Positions 51,907 through 63,559 of a DNA stretch of 64,000 nucleotides are shown here, one piece after another. The notes beneath the pieces are model-generated. The model searched no databases, was not told the DNA's origin, and saw only the letters and a list, made by a program, of their open reading frames with translations. The stretch comes from ZC4RG30 sp039917615 (GTDB lineage: Bacteria > Pseudomonadota > Gammaproteobacteria > Steroidobacterales > Steroidobacteraceae), in the NCBI GenBank assembly GCA_039917615.1, contig JBDSJD010000038.1, positions 1 through 64,000 on the forward strand. Reading direction: 5' to 3'. Position 1 is the first letter of the stretch, and each line of letters opens with the position of its first letter. A program made the translations under genes and the position numbers.

Positions 51907-52556
51907 GACTGCGCCAACGCGCGCAGCGCGAAGAGCATCCCAGCAGTGGCGCCCCAGATGCGATGCTCGCCAAACTGGAGATCACGCACTGCCACGTCGA
52001 TTCCACCGATATTGCGCACCCCAGGTCGCTCATTCGCCGCATCAAGCAGGGCCGCAAACGGCAGCACAAAGCAGCTCTCTACTTCTGCCGGATCAAGGCG
52101 CGGTAAAAATGAGTCGGCGATCATCGCAATGACGGGCGTGATGCGAAATCCGGTCAGCACGATCTGGTCCGGCAGGAAACCAACCACTTGAGCGTCACTG
52201 GATGCCAGGCCCACTTCTTCCCATGCTTCGCGCAGCGCCGCCGCAGCAGGCCCGGCATCGGCGGCTTCGATCACCCCACCGGGGAAAGCGATCTGTCCGG
52301 CGTGCAGTCGCAGATGCCCGGCGCGTACCGTCAACAGGATGCCAGGCTCTGCCGCTGGATTCAGCAGGCCTATGAGCACTGCCGCCGCACGCAATCCGGA
52401 CGGAATCAACTTGAGCAGGCGCGGATCGGTGCTGTCTGTCAGCCCGGCGCCGATGCGCGCGAATTGCACATCATGTTCCGGCCGGGTGGCGATGAGTCGG
52501 TCAAGCAGCCTGTTCCAGGCTTGGTCAGTAGACGCATTGCGTGCCGAAGCTGCCAT
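51903..52556 (-). CDS. NUDIX hydrolase, CoA pyrophosphatase type
   Basis: 217 residues with the NUDIX box GGVIEAAD...AALREAWEEVGL (about 98-120) preceded by LHAGQIAFPGG, the CoA-diphosphatase (NudL) style. ATG 52556 shares its A with the fumC stop; GTG 52559 is an alternative. Confidence 0.87.
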   Translation of the reverse strand: MAASARNASTDQAWNRLLDRLIATRPEHDVQFARIGAGLTDSTDPRLLKLIPSGLRAAAVLIGLLNPAAEPGILLTVRAGHLRLHAGQIAFPGGVIEAADAGPAAAALREAWEEVGLASSDAQVVGFLPDQIVLTGFRITPVIAMIADSFLPRLDPAEVESCFVLPFAALLDAANERPGVRNIGGIDVAVRDLQFGEHRIWGATAGMLFALRALAQS

Positions 52557-53962
52557 CACCCTCCCCCGCTCGTGCCTCCCTTAATGCCACCCTGCGTCAG
52601 CGCGGCAGGATCCAGCAGCGCCTGTAGCTGGGCCAGCGGCAGGTCCGTGTTCTTCGCCGCGACCTCGATGATTGGCTTGCCCTCTGCGTAGGCCTTCTTG
52701 GCAATCGCAGCGCCCTTTTCATAACCGATCACGGGGTTCAGGGCAGTGACCAGGATGGGGTTGCGCGCCAGCGCGTCCTGCAGTCGCGCCTCGTTGATGG
52801 TGAAACCGGCAATGGCAGCATCAGCTAGTGCGCGCGACACATTTGCCAGCAGACGCAGGCTCTCGATGAGTTTGTAGGCGATTACCGGCAGCATTACGTT
52901 CAGCTGAAAATTTCCGGACTGACCCGCCACGGAAATCGTCACGTCGTTACCGATCACTTCTGCCGCCACCATTGCGGTGGCTTCCGGAATGACCGGATTG
53001 ACCTTGCCCGGCATGATGCTGCTGCCCGGCTGCAAGGCCGGCAACGCGATTTCGCCCAGGCCGGCAAGTGGCCCGCTGTTCATCCAGCGCAGGTCGTTGG
53101 CGATCTTCATCAGGCTGACGGCGACAGTCTTCAACTGGCCGGAAAGCTCAACCGCCGTGTCCTGGGTCGCGATGCCCTCGAACAGGCTGGCATTGGGACG
53201 GAATGACAACCCGGTGGCGCGCGAGAGTTCCTGACAAAACCTGACCGCAAACTCCGGATGTGCATTGATGCCGGTGCCCACAGCGGTGCCGCCCTGTGCC
53301 AGCTGCAACAAACGTGCTTCAACTGCGGTGACGCGCTCTATGCCCTTTTCAACCTGCGTGCGCCAGGCGCCAATCTCCTGGCCAAAGGTCACCGGCATTG
53401 CATCCATGAGATGGGTTCGCCCGGTCTTCACCACATGACCGACCTGTTCTTCTTTGCTGCGCAGCGCGGTGGCCAGGTGCTGCAGCGATGGCAACAGCGC
53501 TTCGCGCCACACCAGCGCCGCACTCACATGGATCGCCGTGGGAATGACGTCGTTGCTGCTCTGCCCCATGTTCACTTCATCATTGGCATGCACCGGCCGC
53601 CCCAGGCGCTGCGTCGCGAGCCGGGCAATGACTTCATTGGCGTTCATGTTGGTGCTGGTGCCGGAACCGGTCTGGAATACGTCCACGGGAAACTGCGCGT
53701 CATGCACGCCCGTAGCCACATCGTCGGCTGCCGCGACGATGACTTCTGCAACCGCCACGTCCAGCAGGCCCAGTGACGCGTTGGCGCGTGCAGCCGCTGC
53801 CTTGATCAGGGCCACGGCCCGAATGAAGGCGCGGGGCATGGGCCGGCCACTGATGGGAAAGTTCTGCACAGCGCGCTGGGTCTGTGCGCCCCACAGGGCA
53901 TTCATGGGCACTTTCAGCTCGCCCATGCTGTCGCGCTCGATCCGGAATTCTTCAGTTGCCAT
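52556..53962 (-). CDS. fumC: Fumarate hydratase class II
   Basis: 468 residues of the fumarase/aspartase superfamily. TGSGTSTNMNANEV, GQSSNDVIPTAIH, KTGRTHLMDAMPVT (His), and the signature GSSIMPGKVNPVIPE are present. Iron-free fumarase of the TCA cycle. Start 53962; the frame continues upstream past the divergent purB start and is not used there. Confidence 0.96.
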   Translation of the reverse strand: MATEEFRIERDSMGELKVPMNALWGAQTQRAVQNFPISGRPMPRAFIRAVALIKAAAARANASLGLLDVAVAEVIVAAADDVATGVHDAQFPVDVFQTGSGTSTNMNANEVIARLATQRLGRPVHANDEVNMGQSSNDVIPTAIHVSAALVWREALLPSLQHLATALRSKEEQVGHVVKTGRTHLMDAMPVTFGQEIGAWRTQVEKGIERVTAVEARLLQLAQGGTAVGTGINAHPEFAVRFCQELSRATGLSFRPNASLFEGIATQDTAVELSGQLKTVAVSLMKIANDLRWMNSGPLAGLGEIALPALQPGSSIMPGKVNPVIPEATAMVAAEVIGNDVTISVAGQSGNFQLNVMLPVIAYKLIESLRLLANVSRALADAAIAGFTINEARLQDALARNPILVTALNPVIGYEKGAAIAKKAYAEGKPIIEVAAKNTDLPLAQLQALLDPAALTQGGIKGGTSGGG

Positions 53963-54041
53963 GCGTATAGCTCCGCGGTCATCAGCATCAGTTATGATGC
54001 GCATCGTAGCATTCGTTCCACCCGCAGCGGCCGCCAGCATC

Positions 54042-55412
54042 ATGGATTCCAGCCTTACCGCACTATCTCCTGTCGACGGACGCTATCGCGCAGCCACCGA
54101 AGGTCTCGCACAACTGCTGTCCGAAAGCGGTCTGGTGCGCGAACGGATCCGCGTCGAGGCATTGTGGACGCTGCAACTGGGCGAGGTGTTGCAGGATCAT
54201 CCCGCAGCTGCATTCGTGCCGGCTGTGCGCAAGCGACTCGAGCAGCTCGCGGCTGATCCGGGAGAAGCCAGCCCGGCCACGGTCAAGGCCATCGAAAAAC
54301 GCATCAATCACGACGTCAAGGCAGTCGAATACTTCGTGCGCGACGAGATCAAGGCTGCCGGCGCCAGCGCCGCGCAGCTGGAACTGGTGCATTTCGGCTG
54401 CACCTCGGAAGACATCAACAACCTGAGTTATGCGCGACTGCTGGCGCGCGCGCGTGCAGAACAGTTGCTGCCGGCGCTGGATGCGCTCTCCAGGTCCGTC
54501 GCCGACATCGCCGCCACCAATGCCGCGCTGCCCATGCTGGCGCGCACACACGGCCAGACTGCCTCTCCCACTACGCTCGGCAAGGAGTTCGCCAACTTCC
54601 ATGCGCGCCTGCAACGCGCCCGCGAACGGCTGGTGCGCGTGGAAGTGCTCGGCAAATGGAATGGCGCAGTCGGCAATTTCAATGCGCACCTGGTCGCATT
54701 CCCGACGCTCGACTGGATCGGCATCTCCCGGCAATTCGTGCAGCGCTGCGATCTCAAGTGGAACGCACACACCACGCAGATCGAACCCCATGACTGGATC
54801 GGCGAATACTGCGATGCACTGGCCGCAATCAATGTCATCGGCATCGATATGTGTCGCGACATCTGGGGCTATGTGTCGCTGGGCTATCTGCGGCAGCGAG
54901 CGGTGGCTGGCGAAGTCGGTTCGTCCACGATGCCGCACAAGATCAATCCCATCGACTTCGAGAACGCCGAAGGCAACCTGGGTGTTGCCAATGCATTGCT
55001 GCGACATTTCTCGGAGAAGCTGCCCGTGTCCCGCTGGCAGCGGGATCTCACCGACTCGACCGTACTGCGCAATGTGGGGGTCGCCCTGGGTCACTGCCTG
55101 ATTGCGTGGGGCGCTGCGCTGCGCGGCCTCGGCAAGATCGCACCCAACCCGCCACGGCTGGCTGCGGACCTGGAAGATGCCTGGGAAGTGCTTGCAGAAG
55201 CCGTGCAGACGGTGCTGCGCGCCGAAGGCATTGCGGATGGTTACGAGCTGCTCAAGGAGCACTCCCGCGGCAAGCCCTTGACGCGCGACTTGCTGGCGGA
55301 ACTGATTCGTGCCCTGCCGTTGCCTGAAGCCCGTCGCAGGACCCTGCTGGAACTGACGCCGGCAAACTACGTTGGCCTGGCTGCCAGACTCGCGGCACTG
55401 CCGCATTCTTAG
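54042..55412 (+). CDS. purB: Adenylosuccinate lyase
   Basis: 456 residues. LTALSPVDGRYR opening, catalytic His in FGCTSEDINNLSYAR and ARTHGQTASPTT, and signature GSSTMPHKINPIDFENAEGN. Acts twice in purine synthesis. Start 54042; divergent from fumC, 79 bp. Confidence 0.97.
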   Translation: MDSSLTALSPVDGRYRAATEGLAQLLSESGLVRERIRVEALWTLQLGEVLQDHPAAAFVPAVRKRLEQLAADPGEASPATVKAIEKRINHDVKAVEYFVRDEIKAAGASAAQLELVHFGCTSEDINNLSYARLLARARAEQLLPALDALSRSVADIAATNAALPMLARTHGQTASPTTLGKEFANFHARLQRARERLVRVEVLGKWNGAVGNFNAHLVAFPTLDWIGISRQFVQRCDLKWNAHTTQIEPHDWIGEYCDALAAINVIGIDMCRDIWGYVSLGYLRQRAVAGEVGSSTMPHKINPIDFENAEGNLGVANALLRHFSEKLPVSRWQRDLTDSTVLRNVGVALGHCLIAWGAALRGLGKIAPNPPRLAADLEDAWEVLAEAVQTVLRAEGIADGYELLKEHSRGKPLTRDLLAELIRALPLPEARRRTLLELTPANYVGLAARLAALPHS

Positions 55413-55540
55413 GTTAGATTACATAACTACAGTGGCTCTGCGACCTGGTGCGCAGTTCTGCTTCTGACCGCGCAATGTTAGCCGGCAAACCGTGAACCGG
55501 CCCACAATACCCTGGCGGCCGGGGTTCCTAAGATGGGCAC

Positions 55541-56092
55541 ATGAGCGGCCCCCAGTACTACTTCGCAGGCCAGATCCCCGGCCTCGCGCCTCCCGTTGAC
55601 GTATTGGGACGCGGTGGCAATGGCAATCGGACTGCACATGAACCCCTGCAGGTACTGACCACACTGGATGATGTGCGCGCCGCAACGCGCCGCGCCGTTG
55701 CCGGCGCCAAGCGCCTGTTGTCGATCTATACCCTGGACCTGGAACCGCAGCTCTATGAACAGCCGCCGTTCCTGGAACTGATCAAGAGCTTCCTGCTCAG
55801 CCATAGCTTCGCCAAGGTGCGGCTACTGACACACCGCCCTGTTCCCTATACGTCACCCAACAAGCTGGCAGCCATGCGACGGCGCCTGTCGGGGCATATT
55901 GAGATCCGCACGGTCAATGCGCAGTTCTCCGCCCGTACCAGCGGCATGCTCATCGGCGATAGCAAGGCAATCGTGTATCGCGCGCAGGTAACCAGCTGGG
56001 AAGGCGTTGCCGGCTTCGAGCAACCACCGATAGCCAAGCTGTACCTGCAGGAATTCGACGAGATGTGGATCGCCAGCGTTCCAAAATACTGA
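55541..56092 (+). CDS. Conserved-looking unknown protein downstream of purB
   Basis: 183 residues, soluble. VLTTLDDVRAATRRAVAGAKRLLSIYTLDLEP and FAKVRLLTHRPVPY resemble a phospholipase D-like half fold without the HKD motif, so no nuclease or lipase activity is claimed. It stands where E. coli has hflD between purB and mnmA but does not resemble it. Followed 22 bp later by the NUDIX gene. Confidence 0.65.
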   Translation: MSGPQYYFAGQIPGLAPPVDVLGRGGNGNRTAHEPLQVLTTLDDVRAATRRAVAGAKRLLSIYTLDLEPQLYEQPPFLELIKSFLLSHSFAKVRLLTHRPVPYTSPNKLAAMRRRLSGHIEIRTVNAQFSARTSGMLIGDSKAIVYRAQVTSWEGVAGFEQPPIAKLYLQEFDEMWIASVPKY

Positions 56093-56114
56093 CCGGCATC
56101 CCTATACTGCGCCG

Positions 56115-56588
56115 ATGACCTGGCGCCCCGATCTCACAGTCGCTGCCATCGCGCAGCGAGAAGATGGCCGCTTTCTCCTGGTGGAGGAGCGGATCGGCAA
56201 CGCTGTCGTGTTCAACCAGCCCGCCGGCCACGTGGAAGATGGCGAAGCCATTGTCGATGCCGTAATCCGCGAGACGCTGGAAGAAACCGCATGGCAGTTC
56301 GTGCCCCGACATCTGGTCGGCATCTATCTGTGGCGCAACCCGTTCAATGGCCGATCCGTCCTGCGGGTTGCAATCAGCGGCGAAGTACGCGCCCATGACG
56401 CCGGGCGCAGGCTGGATCACGGCATATTGGCCGCGCATTGGCTGACCCGCGACATGCTCAACGCGCAGCCGGGACGGTTGCGCAGCCCGCTGGTCCTGCA
56501 ATGCATCGATGATCATCTGGCCGGCCGCCGCTTCGACCTTGCAGTCTTGAACCACATGACGGTGCAGGCGGTCGCGCAGAGGGCCTGA
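56115..56588 (+). CDS. nudJ: NUDIX hydrolase, NudJ-like
   Basis: 157 residues with NUDIX box QPAGHVEDGEAIVDAVIRETLEETA split as GHVEDGE...RETLEETAW (about 38-60). Placed directly before mnmA as in E. coli (nudJ). Expected thiamine or nucleotide pyrophosphate hydrolysis. Stop and mnmA start share one base (TGATG). Confidence 0.8.
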   Translation: MTWRPDLTVAAIAQREDGRFLLVEERIGNAVVFNQPAGHVEDGEAIVDAVIRETLEETAWQFVPRHLVGIYLWRNPFNGRSVLRVAISGEVRAHDAGRRLDHGILAAHWLTRDMLNAQPGRLRSPLVLQCIDDHLAGRRFDLAVLNHMTVQAVAQRA

Positions 56589-57667
56589 TGCGCCACCGAA
56601 TCATTGTCGGGCTGTCGGGCGGCGTCGACTCCGCCGTGACCGCACTGCTGCTGCTGCGCGCCGGCCATGATGTGCAGGGCCTGTTCATGCACAACTGGGA
56701 AGATGACGACCAGGGCTATTGCACGGCTGCGGAGGATTTTCAGGACGCGCGCCGCGTTGCACAGGAACTCGGCATCGCGCTGCACCGGGTGGACCTTTCC
56801 AGGGAATACCGGCAGCGTGTCTTCACCGGCTTCCTCGCTGCATATCGAGCCGGCCTGACGCCGAATCCCGATGTGCTCTGCAACCGGGAGATCAAGTTCG
56901 GCGATTGCCTGCAGCATGCGCAGCGCCTGGGCGCAGACCGGCTCGCCACCGGCCACTACGCGCGCATCGTCACCGGCTCCGACGGACCGGAACTGCACAA
57001 GGGTGTGGATGCTGGCAAGGACCAGTCGTATTTCCTGCATGCCGTGCCTCGTGACCGGCTCGCGCAGGCCGTTATGCCGCTCGGCGCGCTGCATAAAGCC
57101 GAAGTCCGGGAACTGGCCCGGACCGCCGGCCTGCCAGTGTTCGACAAGCGCGACAGCACTGGCATCTGTTTCATCGGTGAGCGGCCCTTCCGGCAGTTTC
57201 TGGAACAGTACATCGAGCACACACCGGGGCCGATCCGTACCCCGGAGGGCGAGCTAGCTGGTGAGCATGTCGGTCTGCCGTTCTACACACTCGGCCAGCG
57301 CGGTGGCATCGGCGTCGGCGGCACGCGTGGTGGCAGCGGCCAACCCTGGTACGTGGCAGCGAAGCGGCCCGCAGACAACACACTGATCGTGGCCCAGGGC
57401 GAAAACCACCCATTGCTGTTCAGCAGGCAGCTGCGCACCAGCGCAGTCAACTGGCTTGCCGCCGCGCCGCCGGCTGGAACCGGCATCTCGGTGCGGTTGC
57501 GTTATCGTCAGGAAGACCAACCAGCGCACATCGCGCATCAGGACGACGGCGGCGTGATCATCAATCCGGCGGAGCAACAACGGGCGGTCACGCCAGGTCA
57601 GTCGGCGGTGATTTACCAGGGTTCACGCTGTGTTGGCGGGGGAGTGATCGTTCAAACCGATATATAA
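56588..57667 (+). CDS. mnmA: tRNA-specific 2-thiouridylase
   Basis: 359 residues. PP-loop GLSGGVDSAV (about 8-17), first catalytic Cys in NPDVLCNREIKFG (about 98), GKDQSYFL, second Cys in STGICFIGER (about 194). Makes s2U34 on tRNAs for Lys, Glu, Gln. Confidence 0.97.
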   Translation: MRHRIIVGLSGGVDSAVTALLLLRAGHDVQGLFMHNWEDDDQGYCTAAEDFQDARRVAQELGIALHRVDLSREYRQRVFTGFLAAYRAGLTPNPDVLCNREIKFGDCLQHAQRLGADRLATGHYARIVTGSDGPELHKGVDAGKDQSYFLHAVPRDRLAQAVMPLGALHKAEVRELARTAGLPVFDKRDSTGICFIGERPFRQFLEQYIEHTPGPIRTPEGELAGEHVGLPFYTLGQRGGIGVGGTRGGSGQPWYVAAKRPADNTLIVAQGENHPLLFSRQLRTSAVNWLAAAPPAGTGISVRLRYRQEDQPAHIAHQDDGGVIINPAEQQRAVTPGQSAVIYQGSRCVGGGVIVQTDI

Positions 57668-57694
57668 TTCGGGATTATTTGGCGGAGGATCTCA

Positions 57695-60391
<2,697 letters not shown>

Positions 60392-60416
60392 AAGGCGACA
60401 CCGCCCTTCCCGCATC

Positions 60417-61100
60417 GTGCAGCAATCCATCCAGCCGGCCCCGCGCCGGCTGGCGATCTTCGATCTGGACGGCACGCTCACGCGCCACGACACGTTCTTT
60501 CCGTTCGTGCTGGGCTTGCTAGGGCGGCATCCCTCGCGTTGGCCACGTGTGGCGCTGCTGGTGATTCCCGCGCTTGGATATTTGCTGCGGCTGCTGGATC
60601 GTGGCGGGCTCAAGGGCGCAATCCTGTACTGGCTGTTTCGCGGGCTGCCGCGCGGGGAAGTCAACGAATGGGCGCAGCGATACGCGGCCGCAGTCGTACC
60701 TGCCCGGATGTTTGCCGAAGCGTTGAATGAACTCCGCATGCATCTGGCCAGCGGCGACCACGTGGTGGTGCTGTCGGCAAGCCCCGACCTGTTCGTCCCG
60801 GACATCGCCCGCAAGATCGGCGCGCAGGAGGTCATCTGCACGCAGATCCGCTGGACCGGCGAGCAGCTCGACGGCCGCCTGGCAGGCCCAAACCGGCGCG
60901 ACCATGAAAAATCCCGGGTGGTGGATGAGCTGCGCAGCCGTCTGCCAGGGCTGAGGGTCATCGCCTACGGCAACAGTACTGCGGACTTGATACATATGTA
61001 TCGCTGCGAGCAGGGTGTATACGTGAATGCCAGCCCCTCACTGGCCGCGCGGCTCACGCAGCGCGGCCTGCGCTGCGTACAGTGGCGGTTGAAGGCGTAA
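60417..61100 (+). CDS. HAD-superfamily phosphatase (subfamily IB)
   Basis: 227 residues. DLDGTLTRHDTF with nucleophile Asp (about 16), motif II VVLSASPD, motif III Lys and motif IV VIAYGNSTAD. Membrane-like helix region LVIPALGYLLRLLD (about 42-58) is usual for this PSP-like group. GTG start 60417, 25 nt after acnA. Substrate unknown. Confidence 0.82.
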   Translation: MQQSIQPAPRRLAIFDLDGTLTRHDTFFPFVLGLLGRHPSRWPRVALLVIPALGYLLRLLDRGGLKGAILYWLFRGLPRGEVNEWAQRYAAAVVPARMFAEALNELRMHLASGDHVVVLSASPDLFVPDIARKIGAQEVICTQIRWTGEQLDGRLAGPNRRDHEKSRVVDELRSRLPGLRVIAYGNSTADLIHMYRCEQGVYVNASPSLAARLTQRGLRCVQWRLKA

Positions 61101-61159
61101 CATATGACCCTGCCCGCACGTACTATCTGACTGACTGTCCTGGGCTTCGGGAGTTATCC

Positions 61160-62116
61160 ATGAAAAATCACATTCCCCGCATCGCGCCGTCGGAGATCAC
61201 CCCCGAGGAGGTCTACCTGGACCGGCGACAGTTACTGGCGGCGGGCTTCGCCACTGCGGCAGTAGGGGCTCTGGGTGCCAAACCGGCCATGGCTGCTGCA
61301 CCTCCGGCACTGGCACCGCTCACAGCCGCGCGGAACTCGGCGTTGTCCATTACCGATGCTCCGAATACCTTCGAGGACATCACCACCTACAACAATTACT
61401 ACGAGTTCGGCACCGACAAATCGGACCCGGCCGTGCAGGCGCGCAACTTCAATCCGTCGCCCTGGAGCGTGACGGTTGACGGCGAAGCCGAGGCCAAAGG
61501 CACATTCACCCTTGAAGACATCCTCAAGGGGCAGCAACTGGAAGAACGTGTGTACCGGCTGCGCTGCGTAGAAGCCTGGTCCATGGTAATTCCGTGGACG
61601 GGTTTCAGCTTGGCCAGCCTGTTGCAGCGCTTCAAGCCCACATCAAAAGCCAAGTACGTGGAGTTCACCACTTTGATGGACCCGAAGCGGATGCCCGGCC
61701 AGCGCGACGCTGTGCTGCGGTGGCCCTATGTCGAAGGCCTGCGGATGGACGAAGCGACACATCCGCTTACCTTCATGGCGGTCGGCCTGTACGGCAAGAC
61801 TCTGCCGAATCAAAGCGGCGCGCCGCTGCGGCTGGTGACGCCGTGGAAATATGGCTTCAAGAACATCAAGGCGATCGTGCGCATTCGCTTCACCGAAACC
61901 CAGCCCCGCAACAGCTGGCAGGTTGCCGCGCCCAGCGAATACGGATTCTTCGCGAATGTGAATCCAGCCGTGGACCATCCGCGCTGGAGCCAGGCCAGTG
62001 AACGACGCATCGGCGGTGGACTGCTGGCCAAGCGCGCCGCCACGCAGCCATTCAATGGTTACGCGGCGCAGGTGGCATCGCTGTACTCGGGCATGGATCT
62101 GCGACGCAATTTTTGA
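61160..62116 (+). CDS. msrP: Periplasmic methionine sulfoxide reductase catalytic subunit MsrP
   Basis: 318 residues. Tat signal DRRQLLAAGFATAAVG, molybdopterin Cys in RLRCVEAWSMVIPW (about 135), and Oxidored_molyb domain. Repairs oxidised Met in the envelope with electrons from MsrQ. Stop overlaps msrQ start (TTGA). Confidence 0.95.
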   Translation: MKNHIPRIAPSEITPEEVYLDRRQLLAAGFATAAVGALGAKPAMAAAPPALAPLTAARNSALSITDAPNTFEDITTYNNYYEFGTDKSDPAVQARNFNPSPWSVTVDGEAEAKGTFTLEDILKGQQLEERVYRLRCVEAWSMVIPWTGFSLASLLQRFKPTSKAKYVEFTTLMDPKRMPGQRDAVLRWPYVEGLRMDEATHPLTFMAVGLYGKTLPNQSGAPLRLVTPWKYGFKNIKAIVRIRFTETQPRNSWQVAAPSEYGFFANVNPAVDHPRWSQASERRIGGGLLAKRAATQPFNGYAAQVASLYSGMDLRRNF

Positions 62117-62745
62117 ATACCACCCAGCAGTTCCGATTCATCTACAAACCGCTGGTTTTCGCGGCCTGCGCCGTCCCGGCAGTGCTGATGCTGCTCGGTA
62201 TCGTGGGCAAGGGGCCCATGGATCTGGGCGCCGATCCGGTGAATCGGCTGATTCACGCCTGTGGCATCACGGCGCTGAACATGCTTTTGATCACCCTGCT
62301 GGTCACCCCCGTGCGGCAGATGTCGGGCTGGAACCACCTGATCCGTCTGCGGCGAATGCTTGGCTTGTTCGCGTTCTTCTATGCCGTGGCGCATTTCACC
62401 TGCTATGCATGGCTCGACCAGGGGCTGGACGTCGCCGCCATTGGCGCTGATATCGTGAAGCGACCGTACATCACCATCGGCATGGCCGCGCTGTTGATGC
62501 TCATTGCGCTGGCCGTCACTTCCACCAACGGCATGATGCGACGCCTCGGCCGCAAATGGACCAAATTGCATCGGCTGATCTACGTGCTGACCGCACTTGG
62601 CGTCTGGCATTTCTACTGGCAGGTCAAGAAGGACATCAGCGAGCCGCTGCTCTATGTTGGCATGTTCGCGGTGCTGATGGCCTGGCGGATCGGTTGGCGA
62701 TTCAGAGGGAAGTTCGCGCCTGCCAGAGCTCCGGAAAAAATCTGA
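62113..62745 (+). CDS. msrQ: Haem-binding membrane subunit MsrQ
   Basis: 210 residues, six helices, His pairs in HACGITALNM, AHFTCYAWLD, KLHRLIYVLT and VWHFYWQ for haem b. TTG start at 62113. Its 3' end overlaps the convergent kynA by 44 nt. Confidence 0.93.
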   Translation: MNTTQQFRFIYKPLVFAACAVPAVLMLLGIVGKGPMDLGADPVNRLIHACGITALNMLLITLLVTPVRQMSGWNHLIRLRRMLGLFAFFYAVAHFTCYAWLDQGLDVAAIGADIVKRPYITIGMAALLMLIALAVTSTNGMMRRLGRKWTKLHRLIYVLTALGVWHFYWQVKKDISEPLLYVGMFAVLMAWRIGWRFRGKFAPARAPEKI

Positions 62746-63559
62746 GTTCCAGGGCCTTGGCCAGATAGGACACGCCACCGGTCCCGCCGGTGCCCTGCTT
62801 GTGGCCGATGATGCGCTCGACGGTTTTCATATGCTGGAAGCGCCATAGCTGGAAGCGATGATCGAGATCGATCAGGCCCTCCGCCAGTTCGTACAGGTCC
62901 CAGTCTTTTTCAGCATTGTGGTATACGCCGAGCCAGGCGCCCGTGACGGCCTTGTTGGTCACATGGCTTTCGGAAAAGTCGCGATCAAGCAATTCCGCCG
63001 GGATGCCATAACCGCGGCGGCTCAGCAGACGCAGCACTTCGTCATACAGGCTGGGTGCCTGCAGGGCGCGCGTCAGGCGCGCATGGTCGTCGGGGTTACG
63101 CTGATGCACCCGCACCAGTTCGGCGTTCTTGTTGCCCAGGCTGAATTCCAGCAGGCGGTATTGCAGCGACTGGAATCCGGATGAGCGGCCCAGCGCATTG
63201 CGGAATGCGGTGTAGTCGAAGGGCGTCATCGTGGCCAGCACTTCCCAGACGCCAAACAGCTGGATCTGTACCTTGGATATCCGCTGCAATGCCTTGAAAC
63301 TTGGATCCAGGTCATCCCTGGTCACGCAGCGCTGCACGAACTCCAATTCATGCAGGAACAGATGGATCCACAGCTCCGACACCTGGTGCACGATGATGAA
63401 CATGGTCTCGTCGTGCGCATCGGAAACCGGCTTCTGCGCTGACAGCAGCCGCGCCAGTTGCAGGTAATCGCCATAGGACTGCGAACTGCCGAGATCCCAA
63501 TGGACAGCCTCGCCGGTCAGATCGATGCGTCCGGACCCTGGTGTCCCTTCATTGCTCAT
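62702..63559 (-). CDS. kynA: Tryptophan 2,3-dioxygenase
   Basis: 285 residues. Conserved YLQLARLLSAQKP, DETMFIIVHQVSELW (haem pocket, substrate), SSGFQSLQYR, and proximal His in DHRFQLWRFQHMKTVERIIGHK split as RFQHMKTVERIIG (about 245). First step of the kynurenine pathway. Other kyn genes not in window. Confidence 0.95.
   Translation of the reverse strand: MSNEGTPGSGRIDLTGEAVHWDLGSSQSYGDYLQLARLLSAQKPVSDAHDETMFIIVHQVSELWIHLFLHELEFVQRCVTRDDLDPSFKALQRISKVQIQLFGVWEVLATMTPFDYTAFRNALGRSSGFQSLQYRLLEFSLGNKNAELVRVHQRNPDDHARLTRALQAPSLYDEVLRLLSRRGYGIPAELLDRDFSESHVTNKAVTGAWLGVYHNAEKDWDLYELAEGLIDLDHRFQLWRFQHMKTVERIIGHKQGTGGTGGVSYLAKALELRFFPELWQARTSL

Noticed and set aside
54063..55406. 447-codon open frame on - opposite purB
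   Set aside because: Shadow of purB.
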